Made by a program: the position numbers and the translations under genes. This document shows positions 38,899 through 50,115 of a DNA stretch of 64,000 nucleotides, in pieces (position 1 is the first letter of the stretch; each line of letters starts with the position of its first letter). Below the pieces are notes generated by a model. The model did no database searches. It saw only the letters and a program-made list of their open reading frames with translations, and was not told where the DNA came from. The stretch lies in NCBI GenBank assembly GCA_905183005.1, contig CAJJDO010000120.1:199931-263930 (forward strand), in the 5' to 3' direction. The stretch is from Paramecium pentaurelia (taxonomy: Eukaryota > Ciliophora > Oligohymenophorea > Peniculida > Parameciidae).

Positions 38899-40227
38899 AT
38901 GAGGGAAATTTTAGTATTATAATTGGGGGGTTTTGGAAATAAAATGGGTGTGAAATTTTGGGAAGAAATGTTAAAAGATAGTGAATTTGGTAATGATAAC
39001 GAATAAGGTAATTAAAATAATAAATTATTACTTAATACATCTAATATTGTGTATTATAATTTACATGAAAAGAAACCACTTCCTAGATGTATTTAAGTTG
39101 ATTTAGGACAGGATTTACCTTATTCAAATATAGACTTTAATCCATGTAATCAGTTCTCATTTAATTATTCATCTGGAAATAATTTTGGATTTGTAAAGAA
39201 TCATTGTTCAAATGAAATTATTGATATTCTTATTGATAGTATTCGATAAGAGATTGAAAAATGTGACTCATTTTAAGGATTCTAAATATTTGCATCCATT
39301 ATTGGTGGTACCGGTTCTGGTTTATCAGCTGTTTTATCATAAAAATTAAAAGATGAATATAATAGTGTAATAACTTAATGTAACTTATTGGTTCCTTCAA
39401 TAAAGTAAAATGACACATGTGTTGTTTCTCCTTATAATGCTTTTTTAGCCTTAAATTAATTGATGGAATCTACATAATAATTAATATTTTTTGATAACTA
39501 AGGACTTAAATAAAATTTGAGTAGATTAGGAATACAATTTGATTATGATGATGCCAATCTTCATGTTGCTTAAACAATATGTTGTAATTCTTCACCATTT
39601 CGAAATCCTGGAGATATTAATTCAAGTTTAAGAAAGCTTTCCACAAATTTAGTTCCTTTCCCAGAATTAAAATTGTTTACATGCAGTTAATCTAATAATT
39701 AATTCAGTGATTACTATCAAGAATATTTAAAGATGGATGAATACTAAATTTTTAAAGAATTAATGTCATCTGATCATAATCAAGCTAGTATTGATTACAC
39801 TCATGGTAGATTTCTTACAGCTGCACTTAGTTTAAGAGGTAAAATATCAAATAAGTAAATTGACAAATATAATTCTCTTTTCTAGCAGTATCTAGAAAAT
39901 TCTACATATTATAGTAGAGCATAAAAGGCAAAAAAAATTAATGGAGTTAATATGTTTTTTACTAATATTTGTAAGAAACCATTATCTAATTATGAATTTT
40001 TTGGAAGTTCAATAATTAATTCAACAAGCATTGCTGAATAATTGAATAGCTTAGATGAAAAATTTAATAAAATGCATATTCGAAAATGTTATATGTATAA
40101 ATATACACAAGAAGGAATTGAAGAGGATGAATTTATAGAAGCTAAATCTAGAGTTGAAGATATTTGTCGTTATTATGAAGATAAATACAATGAAGATGTA
40201 GGAGAAGGTCATGAAAATTGGGAATGA
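38899..40227 (+). CDS. Divergent tubulin, beta-related
   Basis: Tubulin superfamily GTPase of 442 residues in one exon (TGA 40225). It starts MREILVLQLGGFGNKMGVKF, aligned with beta-tubulin [20 protein letters not shown] but lacking the QCGNQ signature. The nucleotide loop is IGGTGSGLSAVL (39304-39321), close to GGGTGSGMGT. Further matches: SPFRNPGDINSSLRKLSTNL and VPFPELKLF, then DYTHGRFLTAALSLRGKIS, and a C-terminal MYKYTQEGIEEDEFIEAKS resembling the beta helix LHWYTGEGMDEMEFTEAES. The tail lacks the usual poly-Glu/Gly modification region. Paramecium is known to have minor tubulins (eta, theta, iota, kappa) associated with basal bodies; this fits such a minor isotype, but which one cannot be told by eye. 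Confidence 0.85.
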
Positions 40228-40620
40228 AAAATAAAATAATGAAGATACATATTATTATTTGAATTTTTCATGAAAATTTAAGTATTATAACAATACTCAT
40301 TTAATTCTTCATAAATTTACAATTCAATTAACATATTCTAATTAATATTTGATCAGAATAAATTCTTACTTAATAATCATATATTAAAACAATAATTACT
40401 TCTTTTTTAAGTTCAATTTATATTATCTAAAATCACTTTTTATTAATTTTCCTAATTGATTAATTGTGTTTTCATATATATTTTTTATAAGATATTAATT
40501 AATCTTTATTCAAAAAGTATTTATTAAACAATAAAATATTGGGTATTTATGATTTTAAGTTATTGATATTCTTCTAAACATATATTTAGTTTACTATATT
40601 TTAAATATAAAATAATAAAG
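40228..40620. other. Intergenic spacer between convergent genes
   Basis: About 390 nt of AT-rich sequence between the tubulin and kinase 3' ends. Nothing recognisable was seen. Confidence 0.5.
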
Positions 40621-42675
40621 TCATCCAAAAAAAAGAGTACTAGATGTACTCTTAGTTTATTTTGAATTAAATTCATAACTATATCCACTAAATAAATTTT
40701 GAACTGAATTCTTTTTTAATAAAAGCTTATTTTCTTTTATCAATTCATCTTAACTATCATTATCTTCACTAATTTAATTCAAATATTCTACATTATCATC
40801 AATTTACTTCTTAATATTAAAATTTTACTTTAGGAATGTAAGGAGACTCTATTTCTTTATTTAAAAGTTTTTGCCATGGATAACTACGAAGCCAAGGATG
40901 ATTTTTAACTTCATCAGGTCCTTTAAATCCAAGTCTATTTGCAGGTTTTCTCTAGATTAGTTTATTAATAAAATCTGCTGCCTCCACTGACCAATCATCA
41001 GGAATTTCAGATTTTTTAATTTATACTTATCTGGTTAAAATTTAATCACGAATTTCTTGTCTTGATCTTCCATTATAAGGTCTCCTTCCTAACATAAATT
41101 CATAACCCATAATTCCTAATGCAAAATAATCAACTGCTATTGTATGATTCTATCTACACATTACTTCAGGTGCTAATCAATAAATACTAATGATATATTA
41201 TTACCCATATATCCAGGTGTTCCACTTGTATCTTGAGAATTCTCTTATTTCCATACTCTTGCAATTCCTAAATCAGTCAATCTTGCATATCCTTATTTAT
41301 CTAATACAATATTTTCTGGTTTTAAATCTCTATGAATAATATTATTATTATGTAAGAATTCTAATGATAGTAAAACACAAGCAATAAAGAATTTAGTTTA
41401 ATGTTCTTTAAATCTTCTCATTTTTCCAATATGATATCTAAGATCACCTCCTGTCAATAAATCCATAACTAGATAAAGATTGTCTCTATCTTAAAAACAA
41501 TAATTCATATTAATTAAAAATGGATGTTTGAATTAAGCCAAAAGATTACGTTCATTCATAACAGAATTAACACTTCTTTTAGCAATTATTTTAGCTTTTG
41601 ACATTTCTTTCATTGCATAATATTATTTACTTTTTTTCATTTCAACCTTCCAAACTTTTCCAAAACCACCTTTGCCAATTACATAATGAAATTAAAAACT
41701 ATATTTATTGATTTGTATATTGCAATCTACAATTAAAGTTTCCTCTTCTTCATCACTTGATTAATGTTTTTCTTATTATTTTACAATACTCTTTGAACTT
41801 TCATTTTTCGAAATGTGAGATAAATGTTAAATACTTAACATAGAGTTAAATATATTATCAAATCCTTTGTTTGATTTAAATTAGCTTGGTACTTAAAATT
41901 CTTGTTTTTTTATTTAAATCTATGGAATCTCATGATTTATTAATTAATATGGTTTATCAGCAGGTTTATTTTCTTTGACTAAACTATTTTATTATTTAAA
42001 TTAATTGTCTGAATATTTAATATTATGTGTACTAGATTATTTAAGATTAATAAAAGGAGATATTTTTTAAATTGATGTATTTGGAGATTGAGAATTATTA
42101 TTTCTCCCAGTATATCTATTTATTATATCTAAATTATCATAAAATGCTGGTTTCATAGGTGATTAATCTTTATATTTACTTTATATATCTAAGTTTGATG
42201 ATTATTAATGATGCAATTATGAATTGATTAATAATTTTGATTATTTTAATTCTTATTTCAAAAATGTTTGAATAGGGCTACGTGAAATTGTATTCTAATT
42301 TAAATAATCTTGTTTTTCTTTAAAAAAGGAAGTACTTCTACTACTATTAATATTTGAAGCACTTTAATTTCTTAAATGTTTAGATTGTATTTAGATTTAT
42401 GATTAATCTTATTTTTTCATATTTAATTGAACAATTTTTATTTTTTGAGGTGTAATACTTCTTTATTAAGATTAATTGTTTTTATTTTTTGATACTAAAT
42501 GAGCTAATTGAAAAAAACTTGTAAATTAACTTAAACCTAATGGTGATTTTTGAGTTTATTTTATTGTTTCACTTGGTTGTTCCTAACAATATTAATACAA
42601 TAAATTTACAATTTTAGGTTTTATATAATTCTATTTTGAAGGAAATAAATCCTTCAAATTACGGTTGTTAGACAT
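40621..42675 (-). CDS. AGC-family Ser/Thr kinase, YANK/STK32-like
   Basis: A protein kinase of 667 residues after removing a 32-nt intron (in the activation segment) and a 19-nt one near the 3' end. The N-terminal half is a Gln/Ser/Asn-rich extension from ATG 42675 (MSNNRNLKDLFPSKQNY). Kinase motifs: VIGKGGFGKVWKVEMKKS, catalytic Lys in YYAMKEMSK, DLLTGGDLRYHIGKMRRFKE, IIHRDLKPENIVLD, TDLGIARV in place of DFG, and SGTPGYMAPEVM. The LVMDLLTGGDLRYH block and the HPFLINMNYCFQD block are very like animal STK32/YANK kinases. A YPW-containing hydrophobic end (LRSYPWQKLLNKEIESPYIP) resembles an AGC tail. DLG replaces DFG, a common tolerated variant. Stop TGA 40621. Confidence 0.8.
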
Positions 42676-42990
42676 TTAATATATTATAAACAATTAATAT
42701 TTTATATTGATATTAAAATAAATATTGTAAATATCATTTTTTAAGATACTAATTATCTTAAGACTAAAATTAATATTATTTCAAATTATCATATCTTAAT
42801 TAAGATTTTATTTATTATCTTATATTTTATATATTATTATGATCAACCATTTTAATCAAAAAAGTTAATTGTTTAAATATATATGAAAAATTATAATTTA
42901 TCATATATAAGAATCAATTTTTATCTTAAATCCATCTTATTCATTGTTTTTCAATTTTAAATCTTATTATTTTTACATTTCCCATATTAT
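42676..42990. other. AT-rich intergenic sequence
   Basis: Upstream region of the kinase gene, rich in A+T and without a coding pattern. Confidence 0.5.
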
Positions 42991-43500
42991 AGAACTTCTT
43001 TGATTTTTCCTTATTTAATTAATTATCTTAATAATAATTTAGATAAAATTCTAAAATAATAAAGTAATGTACTCGCCCTTTTTCCAATTTCCTGAATATC
43101 TACCAAATAACTTTAATAGTATATTTTTTACCATCAGGCCATGTAAACCTTGTTGTTTATCAAAATAATAAAAAATCTTATTATTATTTAACCATTCACT
43201 CATATAATGTCTTCCAATTTTTCAATAACATACTCCATATCCTGTCATTTTATATTAATTTATACACATAAACAATAATAACCTTTTCCCTCTAGAAAAT
43301 AGTAACAGGATATTGGACCATCATAGGTTCTTTCATATCTACTTCTATCCATTCAAGTTCAACCATGCTATTTACTCTTTTATCTCTAGTTACTTCTATT
43401 TCTCCAGTTTTAAGAACAATTAAGGACTCTTAGGTCTTTTCGAATCACTTGGCAAGGCATACAAAATCTTATCTTTTTAAATAATTTCACAACTTCTAAA
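42991..43500 (-). pseudogene. Relic of a MORN-repeat gene
   Basis: On the minus strand, scattered pieces match MORN repeats in changing frames: HG-stop-T-stop-MDRSRYERTYDG near 43310-43362, GYGVCY-stop-KIGRHYMSEWLNNNK near 43180-43245, and FTWPDGKKYTIKVIW near 43105-43150. Several stops are TGA where Trp or Gly-type positions would stand, and the frame changes without plausible introns. MORN proteins are abundant in Paramecium. A decayed copy explains the mixture better than a working gene. Confidence 0.45.
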
Positions 43501-44791
43501 AAATAAAGTTATTCTATATAGTCATAAGATTTATTACACTAAGTTCAATATTATAATGATAACTAATGAATATTTAAATATATCTGCAATTCCTTATTGA
43601 AATACTAGCAAATTAATTCTAATAAATAGTTCTTGTTATTTTCTATAAATTATGATTAACTTATAAAATAAATGAATTACAATCTTTTTAAATATTATAT
43701 CAATTAAGTCTATTTAAATGTAAATAAATAAATTTTCAAAAGTTGATAAAATCAAGATATGTTGTAAAATAAACATAATTATTAATAGAATTTTCCAAAC
43801 CAACCAATTTTTAAATAGAAGAATAACAGCAATAATTGATTATTATGAATCCATCCAATTGTTAATTAAATGTAATATTAGTTCCAATAATAATTATGAA
43901 AATATTCTAAATCAATAAATCTTTATAATTAAAATTTTAATGTTTGATCATTTGATAAATTTAGAGATTAGATATAAAAATATTAATATTTACTTTGACT
44001 GAAATAAAAATCTTATAATTTATGCTACAATTAATTATTGTTTTACAATGATGAACATTTTATTTAAAGAGGAATTATTTTAATTTATACTAATACATAT
44101 AATAATCCTTGAATCTATTAATTTTTTAGCAACTATAAGCACTATTTTATTAGAAATAGGAAATAAATCAGCTAGAAAATGATAATAATTAAATTCTCTT
44201 TTTTTAAAAGATATTATAATACATTCTGATAAAAGCTATCAAATTTAATTTTATTATAAAAGACAATATATTAGATAAATTAAAATAACTAGAGTTATTC
44301 TGAAGATTAAAAAGTATATTTATGTAATGAGATTTATTATTATTAAGTAAAATCTCTTTTTATTTGTCTTTAGAATAAAACACCTATTCAAAAATAGATA
44401 AATTCATTCTATTATTATATATTTTTAAGTCATTCCTTAATTTCTAAATGGTTGAAAAGTTATCTTAAAAATATATGTATAAACAAATCATTTGTATTGA
44501 ATAAATTATCTAAACAAGGATAGAAAAATAAAAAAAAATAAATATTAAGACCTATAAAATAGTATATAAAAGTAGATTAACATATTAAAATTAAACCTTT
44601 ATTTGAATTATTTTATTTAAAGAAATATATAAGTATTACAGAAACCAATTTAATTCAATTAATGATATCTAATAAAAGGATGTATAGGTTGGAACTTATA
44701 ATAGTGATATGAAATCTAAATTACAATAAATTGATAGGCAGAATTGATCACTTATTTATTTAGAAGCATTGAATTATTAATAAAATACATA
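43501..44791. other. AT-rich region, possible faint coding relic
   Basis: No clear gene. A plus-strand frame at about 44050-44480 stays open apart from one TGA (MMNILFKEELFQFIL... then SLFLKDIIIHSDKSYQIQF), but it is hydrophobic/basic and has no motif. With a single stop codon and this base composition, such frames arise by chance, so I make no call. Confidence 0.35.
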
Positions 44792-45536
44792 TCACATTAA
44801 AAATCTCTATTTAAAGAATTTCTTAAGACTCCAAATCTAATATACTCCAGATGCTAAAAGAACAACTATTTATAAAATAGTAGTTTGAGTAACTCTTCTA
44901 CTGATATCAATAGATTGAGTTGTTAATTTATCTTCTTGTTCTCTATTCAATTATTATAGTGAAATGAAATCATCAGTTCTGTTTTTTAAGGCTGAGATTC
45001 TATCTATATAATATATAATAATTATGTTATACCTTTTATTGATTCAACATGTGTCTTATTAGCAGCATCTTGTAGATTATGATCAACTCCTTATTGTATT
45101 TTAATAGAGTATTTATACTCATTCACACTCCAAAATTACTTAGACTTAATGACACAGAACTTGTATCTGCCCACTATATCAAATAGATATAAGAATACTT
45201 GTTTTAGCAGTGAATGACATTTTGTTCTTTCCTTCTATAGTTTTAGCAGTTTTCACTATATTACCATCAGGGCCATATATATTTAAAGTGATTCCATCTT
45301 TGATCATTTTTGGAATGTCTTAGTATACAATAAACGAATACCTCTTTTTTCATTTTTGGCCACTCCTTCAGACATCAATTCATGATAAATTACAACAATC
45401 TAAAGAATAATAAAATAGGATTTACAGTCTGACTAGGCACTTCATCTGAAAAACACTTTTCTACTCCTTCTTTAGCATAGAAGCTGATACATTGATTCAA
45501 ATTGATTAATAGTGCAATTACAATAAGGTATTTCAT
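44792..45536 (-). CDS. p24/TMED (emp24/gp25L) cargo receptor
   Basis: A type I membrane protein of early secretory vesicles that helps sort cargo between ER and Golgi. ATG 45536 begins with a signal peptide (MKYLIVIALLINLNQCIS) ending before FYAKEGVEKCF. The GOLD domain contains two cysteines (VEKCF and RYKFCVIKS), the expected disulfide pair, with YGPDGNIV between them. A coiled-coil follows (DRISALKNRTDDFISLQQ), then the membrane span TILQIVVLLASGVYQIWSL and a short cytosolic tail KKFFKQRFLM. Four introns of 26, 23, 25 and 29 nt give exactly 213 residues. The tail has an FF motif as in p24 proteins that bind COPII; a canonical terminal KK is replaced by an internal KK. Confidence 0.9.
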
Positions 45537-45728
45537 ATTAAATGTATTTAATTATTAATCTATAAACAATATAGTTTTACTATCAATTCTCATTAATATA
45601 ATACATTCTTAACTATAAATTTATATAAAATCGATTATGATCAATTAGATATGATAGAATCAACTAAAATGGACAGTTCATTCAATATATAAAATATATT
45701 GGTTGAAGCATATTCTAAATTTAATTGA

Positions 45729-46188
45729 ATGTCTAAAAAATATGTAAATTGAGCATAAAACAAATTGATTTTTAGAAAATACTTAAAATAAGTAGGTTTA
45801 GAACAAAAGACTTAGAAAATAAACAGACTTTTTATTTGTAAATCTTAAAATAGAATTATATTGATAAAGGATTTACTTTTATTATATATAAGCTTCTTGA
45901 TAGAGATTAGAAATTAAAAAGATATAAATTTATTACAATATTTAAAATAAACAAAGAAGTAGAAATCTAGAGTTAGTATTAGTATGTGGTAATCTTATAA
46001 AAAGTATAGAGAATTATTAGAACAATTAAATACTTACCAGGAGTTTTATTTTCAAGAAATGAATTTGAAGAAACAAAATAAATAATAGAAAATTTAGATG
46101 TCTTAACATTTAGTGGTAAAGATCTTAATAATGTATCATTAACATATGCTTTAATTCATTAAGCATTTGTTGTTAATAATAAAGATAT
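45729..46188 (+). pseudogene. Truncated duplicate of small unknown gene (assembly copy)
   Basis: Identical to the first 460 nt of the intact gene at 46844-47355, cut by the N at 46189. It is an artefact of the duplicated block, not an independent gene. Confidence 0.75.
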
Positions 46189-46189
46189 N

Positions 46190-46651
46190 GATTATGATCA
46201 ACTCCTTATTGTATTTTAATAGAGTATTTATACTCATTCACACTCCAAAATTACTTAGACTTAATGACACAGAACTTGTATCTGCCCACTATATCAAATA
46301 GATATAAGAATACTTGTTTTAGCAGTGAATGACATTTTGTTCTTTCCTTCTATAGTTTTAGCAGTTTTCACTATATTACCATCAGGGCCATATATATTTA
46401 AAGTGATTCCATCTTTGATCATTTTTGGAATGTCTTAGTATACAATAAACGAATACCTCTTTTTTCATTTTTGGCCACTCCTTCAGACATCAATTCATGA
46501 TAAATTACAACAATCTAAAGAATAATAAAATAGGATTTACAGTCTGACTAGGCACTTCATCTGAAAAACACTTTTCTACTCCTTCTTTAGCATAGAAGCT
46601 GATACATTGATTCAAATTGATTAATAGTGCAATTACAATAAGGTATTTCAT
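46190..46651 (-). pseudogene. Truncated duplicate of p24 gene (assembly copy)
   Basis: Identical to the 5' part of the p24 gene, including signal peptide and first cysteines, but missing the coiled coil and membrane span because the block starts at the N. It is an artefact of contig overlap. Confidence 0.8.
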
Positions 46652-46843
46652 ATTAAATGTATTTAATTATTAATCTATAAACAATATAGTTTTACTATCA
46701 ATTCTCATTAATATAATACATTCTTAACTATAAATTTATATAAAATCGATTATGATCAATTAGATATGATAGAATCAACTAAAATGGACAGTTCATTCAA
46801 TATATAAAATATATTGGTTGAAGCATATTCTAAATTTAATTGA

Positions 46844-47355
46844 ATGTCTAAAAAATATGTAAATTGAGCATAAAACAAATTGATTTTTAGAAAATACTTA
46901 AAATAAGTAGGTTTAGAACAAAAGACTTAGAAAATAAACAGACTTTTTATTTGTAAATCTTAAAATAGAATTATATTGATAAAGGATTTACTTTTATTAT
47001 ATATAAGCTTCTTGATAGAGATTAGAAATTAAAAAGATATAAATTTATTACAATATTTAAAATAAACAAAGAAGTAGAAATCTAGAGTTAGTATTAGTAT
47101 GTGGTAATCTTATAAAAAGTATAGAGAATTATTAGAACAATTAAATACTTACCAGGAGTTTTATTTTCAAGAAATGAATTTGAAGAAACAAAATAAATAA
47201 TAGAAAATTTAGATGTCTTAACATTTAGTGGTAAAGATCTTAATAATGTATCATTAACATATGCTTTAATTCATTAAGCATTTGTTGTTAATAATAAAGA
47301 TATCAGATAATTCTTGGATGGTATCTATGTTTCAGATAAACGTTTAAATGTTTGA
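46844..47355 (+). CDS. Small protein of unknown function
   Basis: Not recognised. ATG 46844 (MSKKY) followed by a 32-nt intron GTAAAT...TTTTAG, then a frame giving 159 residues to TGA 47353. It contains KGFTFIIYKLLDRDQKLKR, NLDVLTFSGKDLNNVSLTYA and FLDGIYVSDKRLNV. There is no signal peptide or membrane span; mixed helix and strand are likely. An in-frame TGA directly precedes the ATG, which supports this start. The window lists it twice because of the duplicated block; this is the complete copy. Its 5' region is shared head-to-head with the p24 gene. Confidence 0.6.
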
Positions 47356-47420
47356 TATATATTATAAAGCACAATAAGAAATGTATTTCTATTTTTGTTG
47401 TGGCTATACAAATACATATA

Positions 47421-48769
47421 TCATATTTCTTCCACTTTGTAATCATGATTTTCAAAGAAATTGATTTCTTTCTTCTTCCTTGAATTATACTTTTCTAAGA
47501 ATCTTAATCTATTGCTAACAATTCTTTCAATTAGTTCATCAGCAGTTTGTTTATTGACAGCCTAAATTTATTAATAGATTCCTAATTTAATTGGTAATTC
47601 ATAAGGATCATCCATTGTTTTTTAAGAGCAAGTACCTTCAACAATTAAATCAATTTTGAAATTTTTGATTAATTATTCATTCACCTTATATGGAACACCC
47701 ATAATAACTTCATCTACATATTTTATAGCCAACAAATTTAAAACTCTTTCTTACAAATTCAATATTGGATAGTTTTTCCCTTTTATTTTATTGATAGTCT
47801 AGAAATGTAGGAATTATTTTATCTACCTCATTATCATAAACTCCAACATACAAGAAATCTCCCAATTCTTTGGCTTTCCTTAAAACATCAACATGACCTT
47901 GATGCAAAATATCAAATGATCCATCAATATAAACAATTTTATCACCAGGTTTAGGTTTCTTATTGTTACTAAATTACATTATTCTCCTTGTTGTATTCAA
48001 TATCTTATTATTCAATGTTTATTCAATTGAAACTTAGTCTATCTCTAAAGAATTAATATTGGATGCTTCTACAATGGTTTACTTTTGAAATACTTTCTAA
48101 AATTATTTAAATCAATAATTACTTTCTCTTCCCACATTACTTCTTTAGTCATCAATAGCATTCTACCCACTATATCTGTTGTACTAATTCCTTCTGTTCT
48201 TTTAAAGATTCTAAAAAATATGGAATGAACAAAAATTACTTCATTCTTTTTGCATCTTTAAATGGTTAATATGCATCCTTGCCATCTGCAGTTTAGACTA
48301 AATCATCTCCATGAGCAACATGGGAACATGAATGTCTATCTATTTATTCTATAGTTGGATCATATGTTTCCTAGATAACTACTTCATCCACCCATTTACA
48401 AGCACTAGCTAAGGCCAATCTTTCTTCATCAGTCATAATTGGTGGTCCTTTTGCTTTAGCTATTGCATCTGATTTGATCACTCCAACAACTAAGGTCTCA
48501 CATAACTCTTTGGCTTAACGAAGTGCATTGAAATGTCCTGAATGCATTAAATCAAAACATCCATCAAAGTATAACCTCTTGACTTTTTCTTCACCATCCC
48601 CTTTAGATGGGAGTTATGATAAAAATAGGTCAGCCTGTTCTTTAGAGACATCTCTAATATGAGCATACTCTGAACTGTATTGTTTGGCAATTTGTTATAT
48701 CTTTTGTGCTTGCTCAGTTTAAAGAATATGATCAATAAAAAACAATGTATGGAGGTTATTTTAATCCAT
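47421..48769 (-). CDS. PCYT2: Ethanolamine-phosphate cytidylyltransferase
   Basis: CTP + phosphoethanolamine to CDP-ethanolamine, the rate-setting step of the Kennedy pathway to phosphatidylethanolamine, the main lipid of ciliate membranes. ATG 48769 (MDQNNLHTLFFIDHIL). It has two cytidylyltransferase folds, as in eukaryotic ECT enzymes. The first has LYFDGCFDLMHSGHFNALRQ with the HSGH signature, then VVGVIKSDAI, PPIMTDEERLALASACKWVD and SHVAHGDD. The second has IVYIDGSFDILHQGHVDVLR with HQGH, later KYVDEVIMGVPYKVNEQLI and LIVEGTC. Both HxGH motifs are intact. Two or more short introns lie in the middle (for example around 47790-47830 and 48040-48130). Length (about 430 residues) matches the family. 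Stop TGA 47421. Confidence 0.9.
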
Positions 48770-48834
48770 TTAATTTAATTTCAATAAAATTCTTTCTTAA
48801 GCATTAAATAATTAAAATAATCACCATAACTAGT

Positions 48835-49733
48835 ATGTCTACAATTGAGAAAAAGATTTAGAAATTAAGATAATAACATTAGTTCACACATAATTCTATA
48901 GAAATACATTCAAATGCATCATTCTTTGATGAAGAAAGAAGTTAAGATTTTTAAGATGATGTTTTATCCTCACAAGAAGACTTCCAATATTATTAATAGA
49001 AGTCCTCTCTTTACACAAATAAAGTATACAATTTCATTTAAAATATTAGTCAATTATGCCACCACAAAGCTTAGAAAATTATGAAAATTTCTAAAGAAGA
49101 ACTAGTCCGACCTAAGTTCTCATGAGTGACCAATTTGTTTAAGAATCAGTTAATTATTTCAATTAAGAGATTGACAATAATACTGTTTAAACTGGTAAGG
49201 GCATTGCCATTCACGTGCTTGGACAAGGATCCATAGGTAAATAAACAAAGAAAGGTAAAAAAATAGAAAAAAACAATTAAAAAAAAATTTAGAATCTTAA
49301 TAATCAAATAAATATAAATAATAATGAGTAGGAATAACAATCACAACAATTTTCTTTGCCAAATAATAACTTTCAATCATAATCAAACTCTTAACAAACT
49401 AAATAAATTTGCTAGACTTAAAAAGTTATACTTGCATATTTGATGGTAGAGAGTGATGTATCAAAACAAGCTTAACAAAGAGCATAAAATTTCATTTAAA
49501 AATATATGTAAAATGTCAATGATAAAGAAATTTTAATAAATATTTAAGAAACTTATAAAATATTGCTTCTGCCAGATTAGATTGTATAGCAGCTTGCTTA
49601 AGTTCTAAGTTAGAAAGAAAGCATTTAATATTTAAATTTATCTCTGCATCGCCTTAATTTGCCTAATAATAAGCATCCCTTAGCAGCGAAAGCGGCTGAT
49701 AAGATAAGGAAACTCTTTTAAAGTTCTTGTTGA
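48835..49733 (+). CDS. Gln/Asn-rich protein of unknown function
   Basis: Not recognised. ATG 48835 (MSTIEKKIQKLRQQHQF) opens a 290-residue protein; one 26-nt intron GTATAC...TATTAG lies after YTNK, and the length is then exact. A central basic/Gln/Asn low-complexity tract (KQTKKGKKIEKNNQKK) precedes a helical C-terminal part with VILAYLMVESDVSKQAQQRA and LSQKESIQYLNLSLHRLNLP. The central segment QTGKGIAIHVLGQGSIGKQ looks like a short glycine-rich motif but matches no family I know. Its start is 65 nt from the start of the cytidylyltransferase gene on the other strand, so the two share a promoter region. Confidence 0.65.
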
Positions 49734-50115
49734 AAGTGAAGTCAAAGAAAAAGGCCAGAATAAATGAGAGATTAAGTTTATATGTGACTTTTATACATAA
49801 TAATAATATTATTTAAAATGTCATGTTTTATTCTCTTTTCTAATATAATTATTATAATAAAAACTTAAATAATTGAATAAAGTCATCTTTAAACTTAATT
49901 CATCTTTTTTTTATTATATCTTTATGTTAAATTATATTAATTTATATAATTTAAATATAATTCTTTATTTTTTAAATGAAATTCTTTTTAAATTAAGCAC
50001 TATTATCTATAAAGAATGGATTTATTTGTTTTTATTTTAGAGCTTAACATAAATATATAGATTAACAATTTTATTAATATTATAAATATAATGCATTAAA
50101 ACTATTATAAATATA
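49734..50115. other. Intergenic spacer with a short near-repeat
   Basis: About 380 nt, AT-rich. Just before the histidine kinase start the phrase attataaatataatgca occurs twice, 26 nt apart (about 50078 and 50104), with the second copy containing the ATG. Otherwise nothing was seen. Confidence 0.5.

Larger units (their letters stand above)
45075..47303. repeat. Exact 1,114-nt direct duplication around a single N
   Basis: Bases 45075-46188 recur identically at 46190-47303 (offset 1,115), separated by the N at 46189. The left copy joins unique sequence on its left and the right copy on its right, as for the block at 26-28 kb. Each side holds one complete gene and one cut one: the p24 gene is whole on the left, the small plus-strand gene on the right. 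An unmerged contig overlap is the likely cause. Confidence 0.9.

Noticed and set aside
38718..38990. Small ORF (MNKQIEPVLSIKDCYLL...) overlapping the tubulin start
   Set aside because: It overlaps the tubulin in another phase and has no motif; it could be chance in a one-stop code.
44050..44480. Plus-strand frame with one internal TGA
   Set aside because: Hydrophobic/basic AT-rich translation without recognisable features.
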